From NCBI RefSeq assembly GCF_050624435.1, contig NC_134542.1:13537497-13601496 (forward strand): a DNA stretch of 64,000 nt. The letters are read 5' to 3'. Below the pieces are notes generated by a model, which was not told the DNA's origin, searched no databases, and was given only the letters and a program-made list of their open reading frames with translations. Made by a program: the position numbers and the translations under genes. Below, piece after piece: positions 48,666-59,429 of this stretch. This stretch comes from Tenrec ecaudatus (taxonomy: Eukaryota; Chordata; Mammalia; Afrosoricida; Tenrecidae). Position 1 is the stretch's first letter. Each line of letters starts with the position of its first letter.

Positions 48666-51600
48666 GTACAGATTACCCATTGCTCTTCTGGACTGTGCCC
48701 ACTTTTGCAACTATTCCCTACAGACTGGGTTTATTGTGCTTGTAACATCGCTGTATAATTTGAGGTTACTCTCAGTTGCTGTCTAGTGAGTCCCCATCTC
48801 ATGGTGACCTTGGGGGTCACAGCAGCAAGCTCTGCCTACTTCTATAGCGTTTCCATGATCAGTCATGTATGGGCTAGTTGTGATCCAGAGTTTGCACTGG
48901 TTGATATTTAGAAATAAGTAGACATTTCTTCTTTGCTAATCTGCCTTAATCTAGAAGCTTCACTGAAACCTGTTCCGCATCCTAGCCACACCCAAGAGGA
49001 CACTAGCAAATGAGTTGCATTAGCTGGCAATAGAGGCTAGTGTCCTGCCTGGGAGACAAGAATTCTTGTCGTCATGAGTGGTGAGGCATTGCATGCCTTC
49101 ATGAATGCTAAGGAATTTCCTGTTTTGTCTCCTGGTCATTTTCTTTAAACCCCTAGGTACAAAAAGTTTTTGCTCTTCAAGCAACATATTTTAGCCACAA
49201 TCCCTTTCTAGATCTGGCATGATAAGAATAGAAGATGTGGGACAGTCAATCCCATCCAAAACAATGCATTTTCCCCTTGACTTCACATATTCAAGTGCTG
49301 CATAGGAGAACAATGAATGTGTGTTTGCAAAAGAGCTAGCTCTGGAAATGTGTACTATAGTAAATATAATTAAAAGCACAACTATCCATATCAGATGACT
49401 CTGCTTCCTAATGAATTATCAGTTTTTTCTATTTAACAGAGTTAGTTATTAAGCATCTTCAACCTTTAATTTCTTCTAGAAATAGGAATAATCACTATAG
49501 AGTCTATAGCTGTTTACTCCCTGGCTCAAATGCACTAACAGGATGGATTCTTAGGGTAGCACTCAGAAAGCATGCACAAATAGCAAATTAATCCATATGG
49601 GTGTTTTACAAGCAGTTTAAACACCATAGGTCAATGTATTTCTAGCTGTTTCAATCTGTTCTCCATATTAAACTTTAAGACACAGAGTCATTATTTGTCA
49701 TACTCTATAAATAAAATCTCTCATCTTTTATGGGAAAGGGCTGTTGACTGTGTCGCTACCATCACATCCCCTCCAACTCCTGAAGGGCCTAGTTATGATT
49801 TCTGAGGTAACAAATCTTAATGGGGGCATATGGTCTCATCTTTCTCCCTCGGAGTTGCTGGTACCAGTGCCAGCCTTGAAGTCGGCTGCTTATTACCTAA
49901 CCCACTGCCCCACCAGAGCTTCTTGTATGTACAACAAGAGTCGTCAAAGAGTTAGTGGGGAAATTCCAAGATCTTGTAAACCCAATTTCTCATACAACTT
50001 TTGAAGGCACCTCGTATACACTGTCCTCTGAATGTAGACAGTCTCTAATGGATGCTTGTCGGATAAGGTTGTGGGAGTCTCTGTAACAGTATATGTGCCT
50101 TTGGACGTTATGTAAATCGAGCCAGGACTTTCAGCAATATTCCCGAGCAACATTGCCCTAAGAGTTTATTTATTGCAAAGAAGATAAAAACCAAAGGTGT
50201 ACACACACACACACACACACACAACTATTCACAGTGAAGCACCCAGTCTTGCGAGATTTCTGATTCACTTGATCTGTAGATCCCTGACTGACAAATAAAC
50301 TGCATTTGGAAGGGATTTTTTAAGTTGTGCTGATGAAACCGTGATGCTTCCTTTTTCATGTTCTTCTCGTGTCCTTTTTGTAAAAATGAAAGAATGCAAA
50401 TTATTCAGGGCCCAGGGAGATGAATGGGGCCCGTTTGCTAACCATCAAAATCGAAGAAAACTCTCACACAAGAACACTCTGAGTTGTGTTCTCCGGGTGT
50501 AGTGGGTTAAACATTGGGCTGCTTCCCACAAGGCCAGAAGTTTAAAGCCACCAGCTGCTCCAAGGGAGGAAGATCAAGCTTTCTACTCTTGGAAAGATTG
50601 ACAGCATCGGAAACTCACATGGACCATTCTACCCTGTCAATTCGGCTCGCTATAAATTGGAATCGACTTGCTGACAGTAATTAAGTTTAATGCTGTCCGC
50701 ATGATGATTTATTTTGGTTACATTTCCTTACCAGTCAACAGAAAGGGGGAGTTGTAATATGAAACTTATTACCAACTATCATAATTCAGTGTTTTTAGGT
50801 AGCTCTATTTGTTGTCAAAATAGCCAAAGTTGGTGTATAAATATGAATTGTTAAATCTCTCAAATAGATTTTAATTTAAAATACCAGCAAGGTCCACCAT
50901 GAAATTTAATCATAAAATTCTTCCAAATGGTAAACAAGGCCAGGCAGCATCCACTTTTTGAGACAGCCATTAACTTAGCCTCCGGCTGTGTCCACAGAAG
51001 TGGGTAATGCCTGTAAACAGGAAATAATGGGTGTGACCATCTGGGGACTTTAGAGAAACAAATCCACAGAAATTCATGTGTAGAAGAGAGAGTGTTTTCA
51101 CAAAACACACACAATGATGCCAACTTCAGGAGGAAAGCCGAATCAGTGAACTTGTAAGCATTTCAGGACTAGCAGGGGTCTCCACACGGCTGCTCCAGCA
51201 CCCAGGGCTGTACCAGGGGAGATCCATGCAGGGATGTCTTGCAGGGATGTCTTGCAGGAAGTGAGCCTTGTCTGCTGAAGCAGGGTACTGGCTAAGGCAG
51301 TTGCACCCTGGTCCGACCATCACAAAACAAGAGACCCAAGAACTAGAAAAGTAAGGCTCACTGAGCCATTTATCTCTCCGCCCTTCAATTAACCCCACAT
51401 GTGTTTATCGGTCAGGTTGGCACAATAAACTTTAAGTATCTCAATTGGGCTTCTGGTACTTTTAAACCAAGAGTATAATGCAGGGCTTTGTTTTATACCT
51501 TGGCCGCAACAATGGTCCAAACTTAGCCACAGTTATGAGAATGATGCCAGACCAGGCAGCGGTGTTGTCGCTGTTGTTTCTCTGTTGTACGAAGGTCTCT

Positions 51601-54600
51601 GCGATTCAGAATTGACTCTGACAGCTAGCAGGAACCAGGAGGTCATTAATAGCATCACTGTGACTAGATAAAGGAAAGCTCCAAGGCTTAATTATCCAGT
51701 AAAAGAAAGCCAGTCATGTCAAGTGTTATTAACCCATTGGTAAGTAAAAACTAGATTCTTAAGCGGCATTTAAATGAAGCACCAGGTCATAGGTGTAAGA
51801 CAGGAAGTGGTTGCAGTAGAATTGATTCCTACTCACGGTGACACCGTAGGACAGAGAAGACCTGCCCCCACAGGGCTTCCAAGGGGGTCAATCTCTGCAG
51901 AAGCAGAATGCCATCTTTCGCTCACCGAGAGGCTAGTGGCTTCAGTCACACTGATGTTTCACTTAGTGGCTGAGCGCTCAACCAATAAGCTATCAGACCC
52001 TGTTGAAACAAGAAAAGGCTCTCTAAAATCAGACATCATAAGGTTTTATCCACGAAGAATGAAAGAAAAGTGGAATTTATCGGAATGCCTTTAATGAACA
52101 GCAACTGAACAGGATCCCATCCAGGAAGTATGGACATCACTTTCTCTGTCTGTCCCACTCACAGGCCTACTCAGCTCTCTTCACTCGTTCAAGGCCTCCC
52201 TCTAATGACTGCCGCAGGAAAAGCAGAACTCATTGTCCTTCCAGAAGTGTCTCTCATGCCCAACTCTAGCTATCATTTTTAATTCCAAATCATAAAGAGA
52301 GAATATACTTCAAAAGCTGGGTTTTGAGTCAAGACCCATCAACAGGGACTGGCTATAAATGGCTTGCTCACTGATCTTGTTGGGTGTGATCAAGTTGAGA
52401 GATGATGCCATCTCTCAACCTTATGTCCGACAGAACAGAACACATTCCGTCCTGTTTCATCTTCACCATAGGTACTATGTTTGTGTCCATTGTTGCAGTC
52501 ACTAAGTCAACCCATCCACCTTCTTGAGAGCCTTCCTTATTTTCACGATGGTGTATGTTACCAGGTATGATGTCCTCCTGTGGGCGCTGGTTCCTCGTGA
52601 TAGCATGTCTTCAGTACGTGAGATGAAGTATAACTGTCCTTGCTTCTAAGGAGCATTCTAGCATTAGAATGAGCTTTAGATGGGATTTTTTTCATGAACA
52701 TTTTGAACCCACCTTCTTGGTGTGCGTATGAGTATTTTATTTTATTACATTTTTTAAGATCATTTTATGGGGGCTCTTACAGCTGTTATAACAATGTATA
52801 CATCAATTGTATCAAGCATATTGGTACATATGTTACCATCATCATCTTCTAAACATTTACTATCAGCTCCTCTTTTTACCCTTCCTCCCTTCTCCCAGCC
52901 TCATGACCCCTTGACAATTTTTAATTATTATCATTTACACTGATTGCTGTCTCCCTTACACCGCAGTTTCTTCCCCACTCCTCCTCCCACCTTCTGCCTA
53001 CCCTCCTGGTATCACTACTCCTATTTCTGTTCCTGAGGGGTTTATCTGACCTGAATTCCGTGTGTCTGGAGCTCTTATCTGTATCTGTGTACGTGCTCCG
53101 ACCTAGCCGTCAGTGAAAGGAGGATTGTGGTCATGATGGGGGAGGGGATGGGGCGGAAGCCTCAGGAACCGGAGCAATATTGTGTGTTTCATCAGTGCTA
53201 TACTTCACCCAGGTTGTCCCATCCATTCCTTGCGACCCTTCTGGGAGGGTTGTTGTGTACAGATGGGTTTTGCGTCTCTGCTCTGGCCCCTCTCGTTCTC
53301 GACAAAATTGTTTTTTTGTTTGTTTATTTGTTTTGGATCTTCTGCTCAAGTCCTCCCTCAACGCAAGAAAACTTTGTTCTAACAATCAGGCATTCTGTGA
53401 TGCTCATCCTCCCAACAGAGTCACTGAAGACAAAATGGATGCATAGCAAATGTGAAGAAAGCTGACGGTACCCGGCTACCAAAAGATATAGCATGTGGGG
53501 TCTTAAAGGCTTGATGATAAACAAGCGGGCATGTAGCAGAGAAGCAACAAACCAGGTGAAAGAAGCACACCAGCCTGTGCAATCATGAGGTGTCTACAGG
53601 ATCAGGTAACAGGCATCAGAAGACCCAAACCAAACGAACAAAAAAGCCATATTGTTCAGTAGGAGGGGGCCTGGAGCAGAGACCCATCTGTAGACAACGA
53701 GACATCCCCTCACAGAATGGTCACAAGGAAGGGATGAGTCAACCAGGGCACAGTATAGCTTTGATAAACATACAATATTCCTCTGGTTCCTTGAGACTTC
53801 CTCACTCCCACCTCCATGCCCCCACTAGCATAAACCCAATCTTGCCTTTCACTGTGCACTAAACTACAGCATGTAACTGGTACAGATAAGAGCTTACAAC
53901 ATACGAAATCCAGTCAGATAAATCCCTGAGGAACAAAAATGGGAGTAGCCATACCAGGAGATTAGGGGGAAGGTGGAGATAGAGCAGAGGAAGGGGAACT
54001 GATCACAATGATCTACACATAACCACAACTCCCCGTAAGGAGGGGAACAACAGAAACCATGGGGGAAGGGAGACAGCAGTCTGCGTATGATATGAAATTA
54101 ATAGTGGTTTATAAGTTATCAAGAGGTCACAAGGGTAGGAGGGGGAGGGAGAGAAAAAAGAGCCTTAAAACCAAGGGCTCAAATAGAAAATAAATGTTTT
54201 GAAAATAATTATGGCAACATATGTACAAATATGCTTGATGTAATTGATGTATGTATTGCATTACCATATCCTCCTCTGTTCAAATAATGCCAGGTACTTT
54301 GTTGGCACTCAATTAATATTTATAAAATAAATTTTAAAATGGGTGTTTTGAGTGAAACACATTAATAAAATCAGTAGGGGGTTAGGGTTTGGTTTTGTTT
54401 TTATATGTTTTTTGGTGTAGTTCAGTTAGCATGATTTCCCATTTGGGGACATCACTAAGGGTAGAAATATTTAACTGTATTTTTTTTTCCTGTACAGAAA
54501 ATGTTATGATTGTGAGACGTTATTCCATTTCCTTGTGTGTCCATTCACTTGCTGCAATGGATCCCTGGAAAGCTGACAGAAGATATCAAGCTACTGGAAT

Positions 54601-57600
54601 TCTAGCAGACCAAGATATGGCTACATCAGTAACCAGTTCTTCAGGCAAACATCAGGACAGTGAAGAGAAGATGTTTATAGAAGATTCCAGTCAAAGAGTT
54701 TTTCCCAAACATGTATTTGGATGCAGGTAATGGACAAGATACATCAGGGTAATCTGCCAGTGAGATACAGGTAATGGACTGTGGAAAAGTGGGAACCAGA
54801 AGGAGCGTGCATGGAGACGAATTCTCTCCGCTCATATTTTCAGGAGTCTTGGAGGTCGAGACTCATGGAGGGAGACCTTCCTGTTCGTGGTTCAGAGATC
54901 CCAGTCACAGTCTCCCAAGTAAAAGTTGTTCCCCACGATGTCCCCCCACAATAATGCCAATTTTAAGGCGCTGCTGGAAAGTACATGGTTGCCACTCTAT
55001 CTGTTTGAAGGTCAACTTCTTGATGGCTATCTGCCTGAAGGTTATCTGCCATCAAAGGCAATCCAACCATCTAACCCCAAGTCCGGCCCACTCCCTTCTA
55101 ATGAGGATTATAGATTGTTCCCCTGGAGAAGAGCTAAGAGACACTTAAGGACAAGCCAGCTCAGAGATGACCAAGGTCAGGCTGCTATCTTAATTCTAGA
55201 ACCCTTCCATCTTGTTACATATGTACCTTCCTGTCACATGCATGCCTCTAGCACCTCCCCTTCCTATCACGTGTATACCCATAGCTCCTCCCCCTCCTGT
55301 TACGTGTATGCCTCTAATACAACTCCTTCCTATTATGTGTGAGTGACGTGGCTTGCACGCCTGATAGTATGTAAGCTTGTGAGAGAATACACGTCTCTCC
55401 CACTCTGGTTCCCATCACCATGGGACAGGTGAGCACTTGAATGTTTTCTCTGTCATTTCTTTAATTTTCCCATCAATTACACACAACTACCCCCTAGGAC
55501 TTGTTCAGATATGGAGCCTGGTGCCCCACAATATACAATATGCATTAAAGTAGAGGGGCAGCAAAGGAGAGGAAGTCCCTCAGGGGATGAACGGACACCA
55601 TGGGTGCGACAATGGGCTGGAGCATGGGCATGATTGTGAGGATGGTGAATGATGAGGTGAGGTGTGTCCTACTGCTGAACAGAGGTGCTGTGGATTGGGA
55701 CGGACTCGGTGACACCTAACAACAACAGCACAAGGATGCCAGTGCATGGTATGATGATTACAAAGATATTGCCTTGGCTTTTCAAGGTCTTAGCTAGTAT
55801 CAGGCTCAAAGCAAGATAACATGGTAAGCAAAAAGAATTCCCATCTCACTTACATGCATTTTGGGAAACCAAAAGAGACAAATTTAAGTGATATCAAATG
55901 GCACTGTCTAACACAGGCTCTAAGAAGTCGAAAACTTAATTATCTTCATCATTTTTACAAATATTGATGATCGTGCTGTGAAGTTGGCAAATAATAATAC
56001 AATGTTCAGCAAGGGATGAGAGCCTGTGCTCAAGTCACTCGTGGAATGATGAAGCAGAGCTAGCCCGGCCCTTGCAAATGAAGTACAGCTAGCCCAGCCA
56101 TTGCAACAATGTGGATCTCAGAGCTAGGAGCTAGTTAATTAAGGAGTTCACCACAGGATTCCTCGTAGAGAAAGAATGGGTTCTTACATATTTAAAAAGA
56201 GGATACTTTAAAAATATCCTGAAGGGCTGAGAGACAAAAATGGTAACCAAACAGCACTATAAAAATACATGAATTGGTATTCCAGGAGTTGAGAGCAAAG
56301 GAATCAGGAAATTTGAGAAAAAATTTAGGGAGATCTTGGGTATTTACTAATAAGTTCATCCAATTCTCCCAATCATATGTGGATTAAAAGGCTCCTTCAA
56401 AAGAAGATTTACTAATATCCCCTCTCTGTGCTGGAGCTTGGCCTTGTCTGTGATACACGCTAATATCCCCTCTCTGTGCCGGAGCTTGGCCTTGTCTGTG
56501 ATACACGCTAATATCCCCTCTCTGTGCCGGAGCTTGGCCTTGTCTGTGATACACGCTAATATCCCCTCTCTGTGCCGGAGCTTGGCCTTGTCTGTGATAC
56601 ACGCTAATATCCCCTCTCTGTGCCGGAGCTTGGCCTTGTCTGTGATACACGCTAATATCCCCTCTCTGTGCTGGAGCTTGGCCTTGTCTGTGATACACGC
56701 TAATATCCCCTCTCTGTGCCGGAGCTTGGCCTTGTCTGTGATACACGCTAATATCCCCTCTCTGTGCCGGAGCTTGGCCTTAGCTGAGATATATGTCACA
56801 TGGTCCCTTCTAATTCACAGGTAGGTCCTGCCTCTTCAGCAAAACATGTCCACACAGTTAGAAGCAGGAAAATCGAGAAAAATTGTCAATTTCTTGGTTA
56901 GTTTATGACAGGGAAGAGAAAGTGGCTGCTCAGAGACTAGGGGAGCCATCACGTTCCTCAGTGGTGGAGAACAAGATCTAGAGAGAGCTATACATATTAG
57001 ACCTGCAGATGTTTTCAGAAATATTGATAAGTGAACTTCCCGCAGGTTCTGGAATAAGAGCCTTGAGCCAGTTTTATTTGAATTCTAGAAGATAGGATGA
57101 AAATTGTGCTTCATTTTTAGAAAGATCAATGATAGAAATAGGGTGATTAACCTGATTCAGGAATATTAGCCTGTTTCTTCCGGGCAAAAACCACAACGCT
57201 GGCAGAGCATCCTGGGCAGAGCAAACACGGGATGAAGATGAGGGATGATTCTGACTTTGGGGATGGCCAGGAGTGAAGTGAATGAAGGTGCACTCATGGG
57301 CAGGACCCATCATAAGGCCTGCCAGAAAGACCTCAGGAGCATGTGCGCTTTGTTTTGAAATTTGGGGGTAGCTTGAAGAAAATAATGAAATACATAACTA
57401 TTCAGAAACAAATATTACAAATACCCATTTGTGCTCTGCAAGAGGTGTGTTTTGTATAATTTTTATGTATAAAGAAGAAATAGCCCGTCAGAATCAGCTC
57501 AATGGCAGTGAGTTTGTGTTTTGGTGTCAGGGAAAGGGCTGACATACTTCTCTCCTTCTGTCTTTCCTGAAACCAAGTATCATCTTGAATTTGGTTTTCA

Positions 57601-59090
57601 TACTTTCATCCTAAGTTTTTTTATTTGCATTAAATGTGTCCATTTATTCAACAATGATATCCGTGTGCACACTGTACCAGGCAAAGTTGTAGGCGCTAAC
57701 AATACAGCAAAGAACAAAACCGTTGAAAACAGCTGCTTACATTGTACCTATGTTATAATCACTAAGGATGAACATATATGGTGTGTTGTTTGAGCTAAGT
57801 CCTGAGAGGAAAATAAAGCACTAGAAGACAAAAGTTGATTGCTAGTAGGCAAAGTTTTATTGAAATTATCTGATGGCTTGGTCAGACAGTCTCTCCCCAT
57901 GTGGATGTAGAAGGAAGAGAGAGAGTCCTGAGTTGTCTGTAGGGAAACCAGTCCAGACCCTGAGAAGAAGACATGCCAAAGACCTGGGTGTGCTGAAGGA
58001 AGACAAAGAAAGCTACTGTCCTTGGAATTGAGCGAGAAAAAACAGAAAAAGCAATAAGATTTAAGGACCCAAAGCCTTCCACCTCCTACCCTGATGCCGA
58101 ATCCATTCTACATCAATCAAGACACTTTGCATCCTCTTGGTCATGATATCTGGAAGACAGCAATGGTTCAACCAACGGTCAGAGATCCCTATTTGTGCCC
58201 CGTTACAAGGAGAGGTAAACCAACAGAAAGTGGACATTATTGAATATTATTAATCTCACAAATAAAATGTTGCTGAAGATAATTAAAAAAGAATAGCACC
58301 AGTATGTGAATCTGAGCTGCCAGAATTTCAACTGGATTCATAAGATGACATAAAACAAGAGCTATCATTGCTACAGGAAAATGGATCTTGGCTAAAAGCA
58401 AGGAATGATAGAAAGAGGTTTATCTGTATTTCATTTATTATGCCAAAGCATCCAACAGTGTAGCTCATAACAAACTGTGAAAAGCATTGCAAAGAGTAGG
58501 ATTTCCAGAGCACTTCATCGTGCTCATATAAGCCCTGCGCCTAGAACAGTCCTTCAGAGAGGACAAGGGATCACTGCTGTTCAGGAAAGGCATGCATCCA
58601 AGTTGCAGCCTCCGATCACACTTAGTCAATGTAAATGATGAGCATAGGTTCCGAGACGCTAGATTATGAAGAAGAATGGGACAGGAGAATTGGAGAAAAA
58701 CTCATTAACATTTGAAATATGCAAATGACAATATGCATATGCAAACATATGCTAACTTTATAATGAATTTCTAATGACTCATTAGCATGCTTGGAAGTAA
58801 GAAGGTGACTTCAGAAAGTTCATGGAAAAACAGAATTAACCCAGAATGGAATTTTCCATTAACTTTTTGTTCTCTCCATCTTAGGTAACTAGCAAAAAAA
58901 AATTGCAAATGTTTTATGTAAAGAATCACTAAAATGTTCTATTTTTCCCTTATTCTGTTCTTCTAGGGATAAGATAAAAACAGTCAGTTTTGTGTTGCCC
59001 AAGGACATGCCTGCATATTCCATGAATCCAAAGTCTCTGAAATGCTCACCAAATCTGACCACACACCAGCTGAGTACCATTCTGGAATAG
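48404..59090 (+). CDS. CCDC195: CCDC195, complete three-exon gene, 204 aa
   Basis: A small coiled-coil protein of unknown function, listed as putative in human. Joining 48404-48665, 54498-54726 and 58967-59090 gives 615 bp, 204 codons plus TAG, with GT-AG introns and consistent phases. Start: ACCATGG at 48404, a strong Kozak context; no in-frame ATG fits better. Residues 5-32 form a perfect heptad coiled coil (L7, I11, M14, I18, L21, N25, L28, L32). The middle (residues 33-87) is Glu/Ala-rich and disordered-looking. Exon 2 encodes the conserved ENVMIVRRYSIS segment, with an RRYS motif like a basophilic kinase site. The C-terminus ends HQLSTILE. The human protein as I remember it has the same MIVRRYSIS and QLSTIxE segments, and lies beside DOCK10 in 2q36. 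All three exons being open argues that the gene is functional here. No CpG island is visible at its start. Tissue and function are not known to me. Confidence 0.85.
48770..48880 (-). mobile_element. AfroSINE-type SINE tail, antisense (partial)
   Basis: 'gtgagtccccatctcatggt' and 'gtcacagcagcaagctctgc' with 'tctatagcgtttccatgatc'. Diverged. 100 bp into CCDC195 intron 1. Confidence 0.45.
49775..49925 (-). mobile_element. AfroSINE-type SINE, antisense
   Basis: 'tggtctcatctttctccctc', 'gagttgctggtaccagtgcc' and 'tacctaacccactgccccac', ending 'cagagcttctt'. Reversed head and body. Confidence 0.65.
50201..50223. repeat. (AC)11 microsatellite
   Basis: About eleven AC units in CCDC195 intron 1. Confidence 0.95.
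50495..50685 (+). mobile_element. AfroSINE-type SINE
   Basis: 'ccgggtgtagtgggttaaac', 'aagtttaaagccaccagctg', 'gaggaagatcaagctttcta' and 'gctataaattggaatcgact'. Full length, moderately diverged. Confidence 0.8.
51030..51435 (-). mobile_element. LTR-like repeat related to family A, antisense (tentative)
   Basis: 'actttagagaaacaaatcca', 'cacacaatgatgccaacttc', 'gcaggggtctccacacggct' and 'gaagtgagccttgtctgctg' match the reversed order of the solo LTR family, but the ends differ and no duplication was found. Confidence 0.5.
51800..52010 (-). mobile_element. AfroSINE-type SINE, antisense
   Basis: 'gaattgattcctactcacgg', 'cagggcttccaagggggtca', 'gtggctgagcgctcaaccaa' and 'gaccctgttg'. Near complete, reverse; the B-box region is diverged. 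Confidence 0.7.
52385..52680 (-). mobile_element. BovB (RTE) 3' end, antisense
   Basis: 'gtcctgtttcatcttcacca', 'gtccattgttgcagtcacta', 'gatgtcctcctgtgggcgct' and 'tgatagcatgtcttcagtac'. Ends next to the antisense L1. Confidence 0.8.
52720..53315 (-). mobile_element. L1 3' UTR, antisense (left arm of an inverted pair)
   Basis: Starts with the reversed A-rich end ('atttttttaagatcatttta'), 'gggggctcttacagctgtta' and 'atacatcaattgtatcaagc', and runs to 'aaccggagcaatattgtgtg' and 'acccttctgggagggttgtt'. Same L1 family as 22.5 kb. Its whole length is complementary to about 53650-54270. Confidence 0.85.
53335..54275 (+). mobile_element. L1 3' UTR, sense (right arm of an inverted pair)
   Basis: 'gcaagaaaactttgttctaa', 'ggggtcttaaaggcttgatg', 'gaagcacaccagcctgtgca', 'atcacaatgatctacacata' and 'atgtacaaatatgcttgatg'. 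It carries about 300 bp more 5' sequence than the antisense copy. Ends about 220 bp before CCDC195 exon 2. Confidence 0.85.
54498..54726 (+). CDS. CCDC195: CCDC195 coding exon 2
   Basis: The acceptor is preceded by a long T tract ('tttttttttcctgtacag'); the donor is GTAATG. After the split Glu codon it reads NVMIVRRYSISLCVHSLAAM, continues DPWKADRRYQATGILADQDM and ends KHVFGC plus two bases of Arg (residues 88-163). The Ser-rich part 'TSVTSSSGKHQDSEEK' holds several acidic-type (CK2-like) serine contexts. This is the exon that identified the gene. Confidence 0.9.
54880..55520 (+). mobile_element. Possible LTR-like sequence (weak)
   Basis: Starts near 'tgttccccacgatg' and ends near 'tggtgccccaca'. 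It contains 'cttgtgagagaatacacgtc' (poly(A)-like region) and the 33-bp tandem repeats. The overall make-up (pyrimidine-rich U3, R/U5-like end) suggests an LTR, but I found neither target duplications nor coding sequence. Confidence 0.3.
55226..55345. repeat. 33-bp tandem repeat, about 3.6 copies
   Basis: Units at 55226-55258, 55259-55291 and 55292-55324 plus a partial. Consensus begins CCTTCCTRTYACRTGTATRC. Units 1 and 2 carry the E-box CACATG/CACGTG; later units have TACGTG/TATGTG. Units are 70-85% alike, so it is an old array. Confidence 0.8.
55545..55735 (+). mobile_element. BovB (RTE) 3' end, sense
   Basis: 'aaagtagaggggcagcaaag', 'gaggaagtccctcaggggat', 'gtgaggatggtgaatgatga' and 'ggtgacacctaacaacaaca'. 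In CCDC195 intron 2. Confidence 0.85.
55740..56411. other. CCDC195 intron 2 segment, unassigned
   Basis: No exon or recognised repeat. A local duplication 'agctagcccrgcc...ttgcaa' occurs at about 56058 and 56087. Confidence 0.4.
56412..56795. repeat. 48-bp minisatellite, 8 copies
   Basis: Unit begins CTAATATCCCCTCTCTGTGC and ends GTCTGTGATACACG; starts at 56412, 56460, 56508, 56556, 56604, 56652, 56700 and 56748. Units 1-7 are identical except one C/T (T in units 1 and 6); the last diverges after 'ggcctt'. Because 48 is a multiple of three, it creates long repeat ORFs on both strands that I do not believe are coding. Confidence 0.97.
57570..57760. mobile_element. Ancient L2/MIR-like fragment (tentative)
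   Basis: 'gtccatttattcaacaatga', then 'actgtaccaggcaaagttgt', 'aggcgctaacaatacagcaa' and 'agaacaaaacc' follow the order of the old 'increasing age' repeat found in all placentals. Confidence 0.55.
58205..58720 (+). mobile_element. BovB (RTE) RT-region fragment, sense
   Basis: 'gttgctgaagataattaaaa', 'acaagagctatcattgctac', 'tctgtatttcatttattatg', 'cagagcacttcatcgtgctc' and 'gggatcactgctgttcagga' match the RT part of the 40.3-kb copy in order. It is more decayed. It ends 250 bp before CCDC195 exon 3. Confidence 0.75.
58967..59090 (+). CDS. CCDC195: CCDC195 coding exon 3 with stop TAG
   Basis: Acceptor 'tctgttcttctag'. It completes Arg and reads DKIKTVSFVLPKDMPAYSMN then PKSLKCSPNLTTHQLSTILE, stop TAG at 59088-59090 (residues 164-204). 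The 'DKxKTVSFxLPxDM' and 'QLSTIxE-stop' features match my recollection of the human protein. Too short to show up as an ORF, it was found by phase and homology. Confidence 0.9.
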
Positions 59091-59420
59091 GAAGTGTGAT
59101 TCTCAATTTACAGCAATGCTGAGATGTAGCTGAGTCAGTGTCTGCCCTGAAAAGTGCTCTGGCCAGATGCCCATTAAGACAAAGAAAATCGTTGGTTGCA
59201 AGTCACTGGACTCTTTGGGGCAAAAGAAAGGGGGCTATTATTTTTGTTGTTGCTGAATATGAAAGACTGACCTGTTTGCCCATGACTACTGTGATTTGCC
59301 AGGATGAACACCTAAATATGATTCACGCCAAGCTTTCAGTTTCTGCATTATGCCATCAGGAAATGCTGGTGTTCACAATGTAGGTTTCACTTTCCAGTTG
59401 AATCTAGAAAAGGCTTTAGA

Positions 59421-59426
59421 AATAAA
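59421..59426 (+). terminator. Candidate poly(A) signal AATAAA for CCDC195
   Basis: First AATAAA after the CCDC195 stop, 331 bp downstream, followed by a G/T-rich stretch 'ttcggtgtttgatt'. This would give a compact 3' UTR of about 350 nt free of recognisable SINEs. Confidence 0.5.
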
Positions 59427-59429
59427 TTC

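Noticed and set aside
56412-56795. Possible CRISPR array
   Set aside because: Regular 48-bp spacing, but units are contiguous with no unique spacers, in a mammalian intron. A minisatellite explains it.
56356-56824. Long overlapping ORFs on both strands (147, 120 and 128 aa) made of 16-aa repeats
   Set aside because: They are produced by a 48-bp tandem repeat, whose unit is a multiple of three and lacks stops in these frames. No splice sites, promoter or known domain. Annotated as a minisatellite only.
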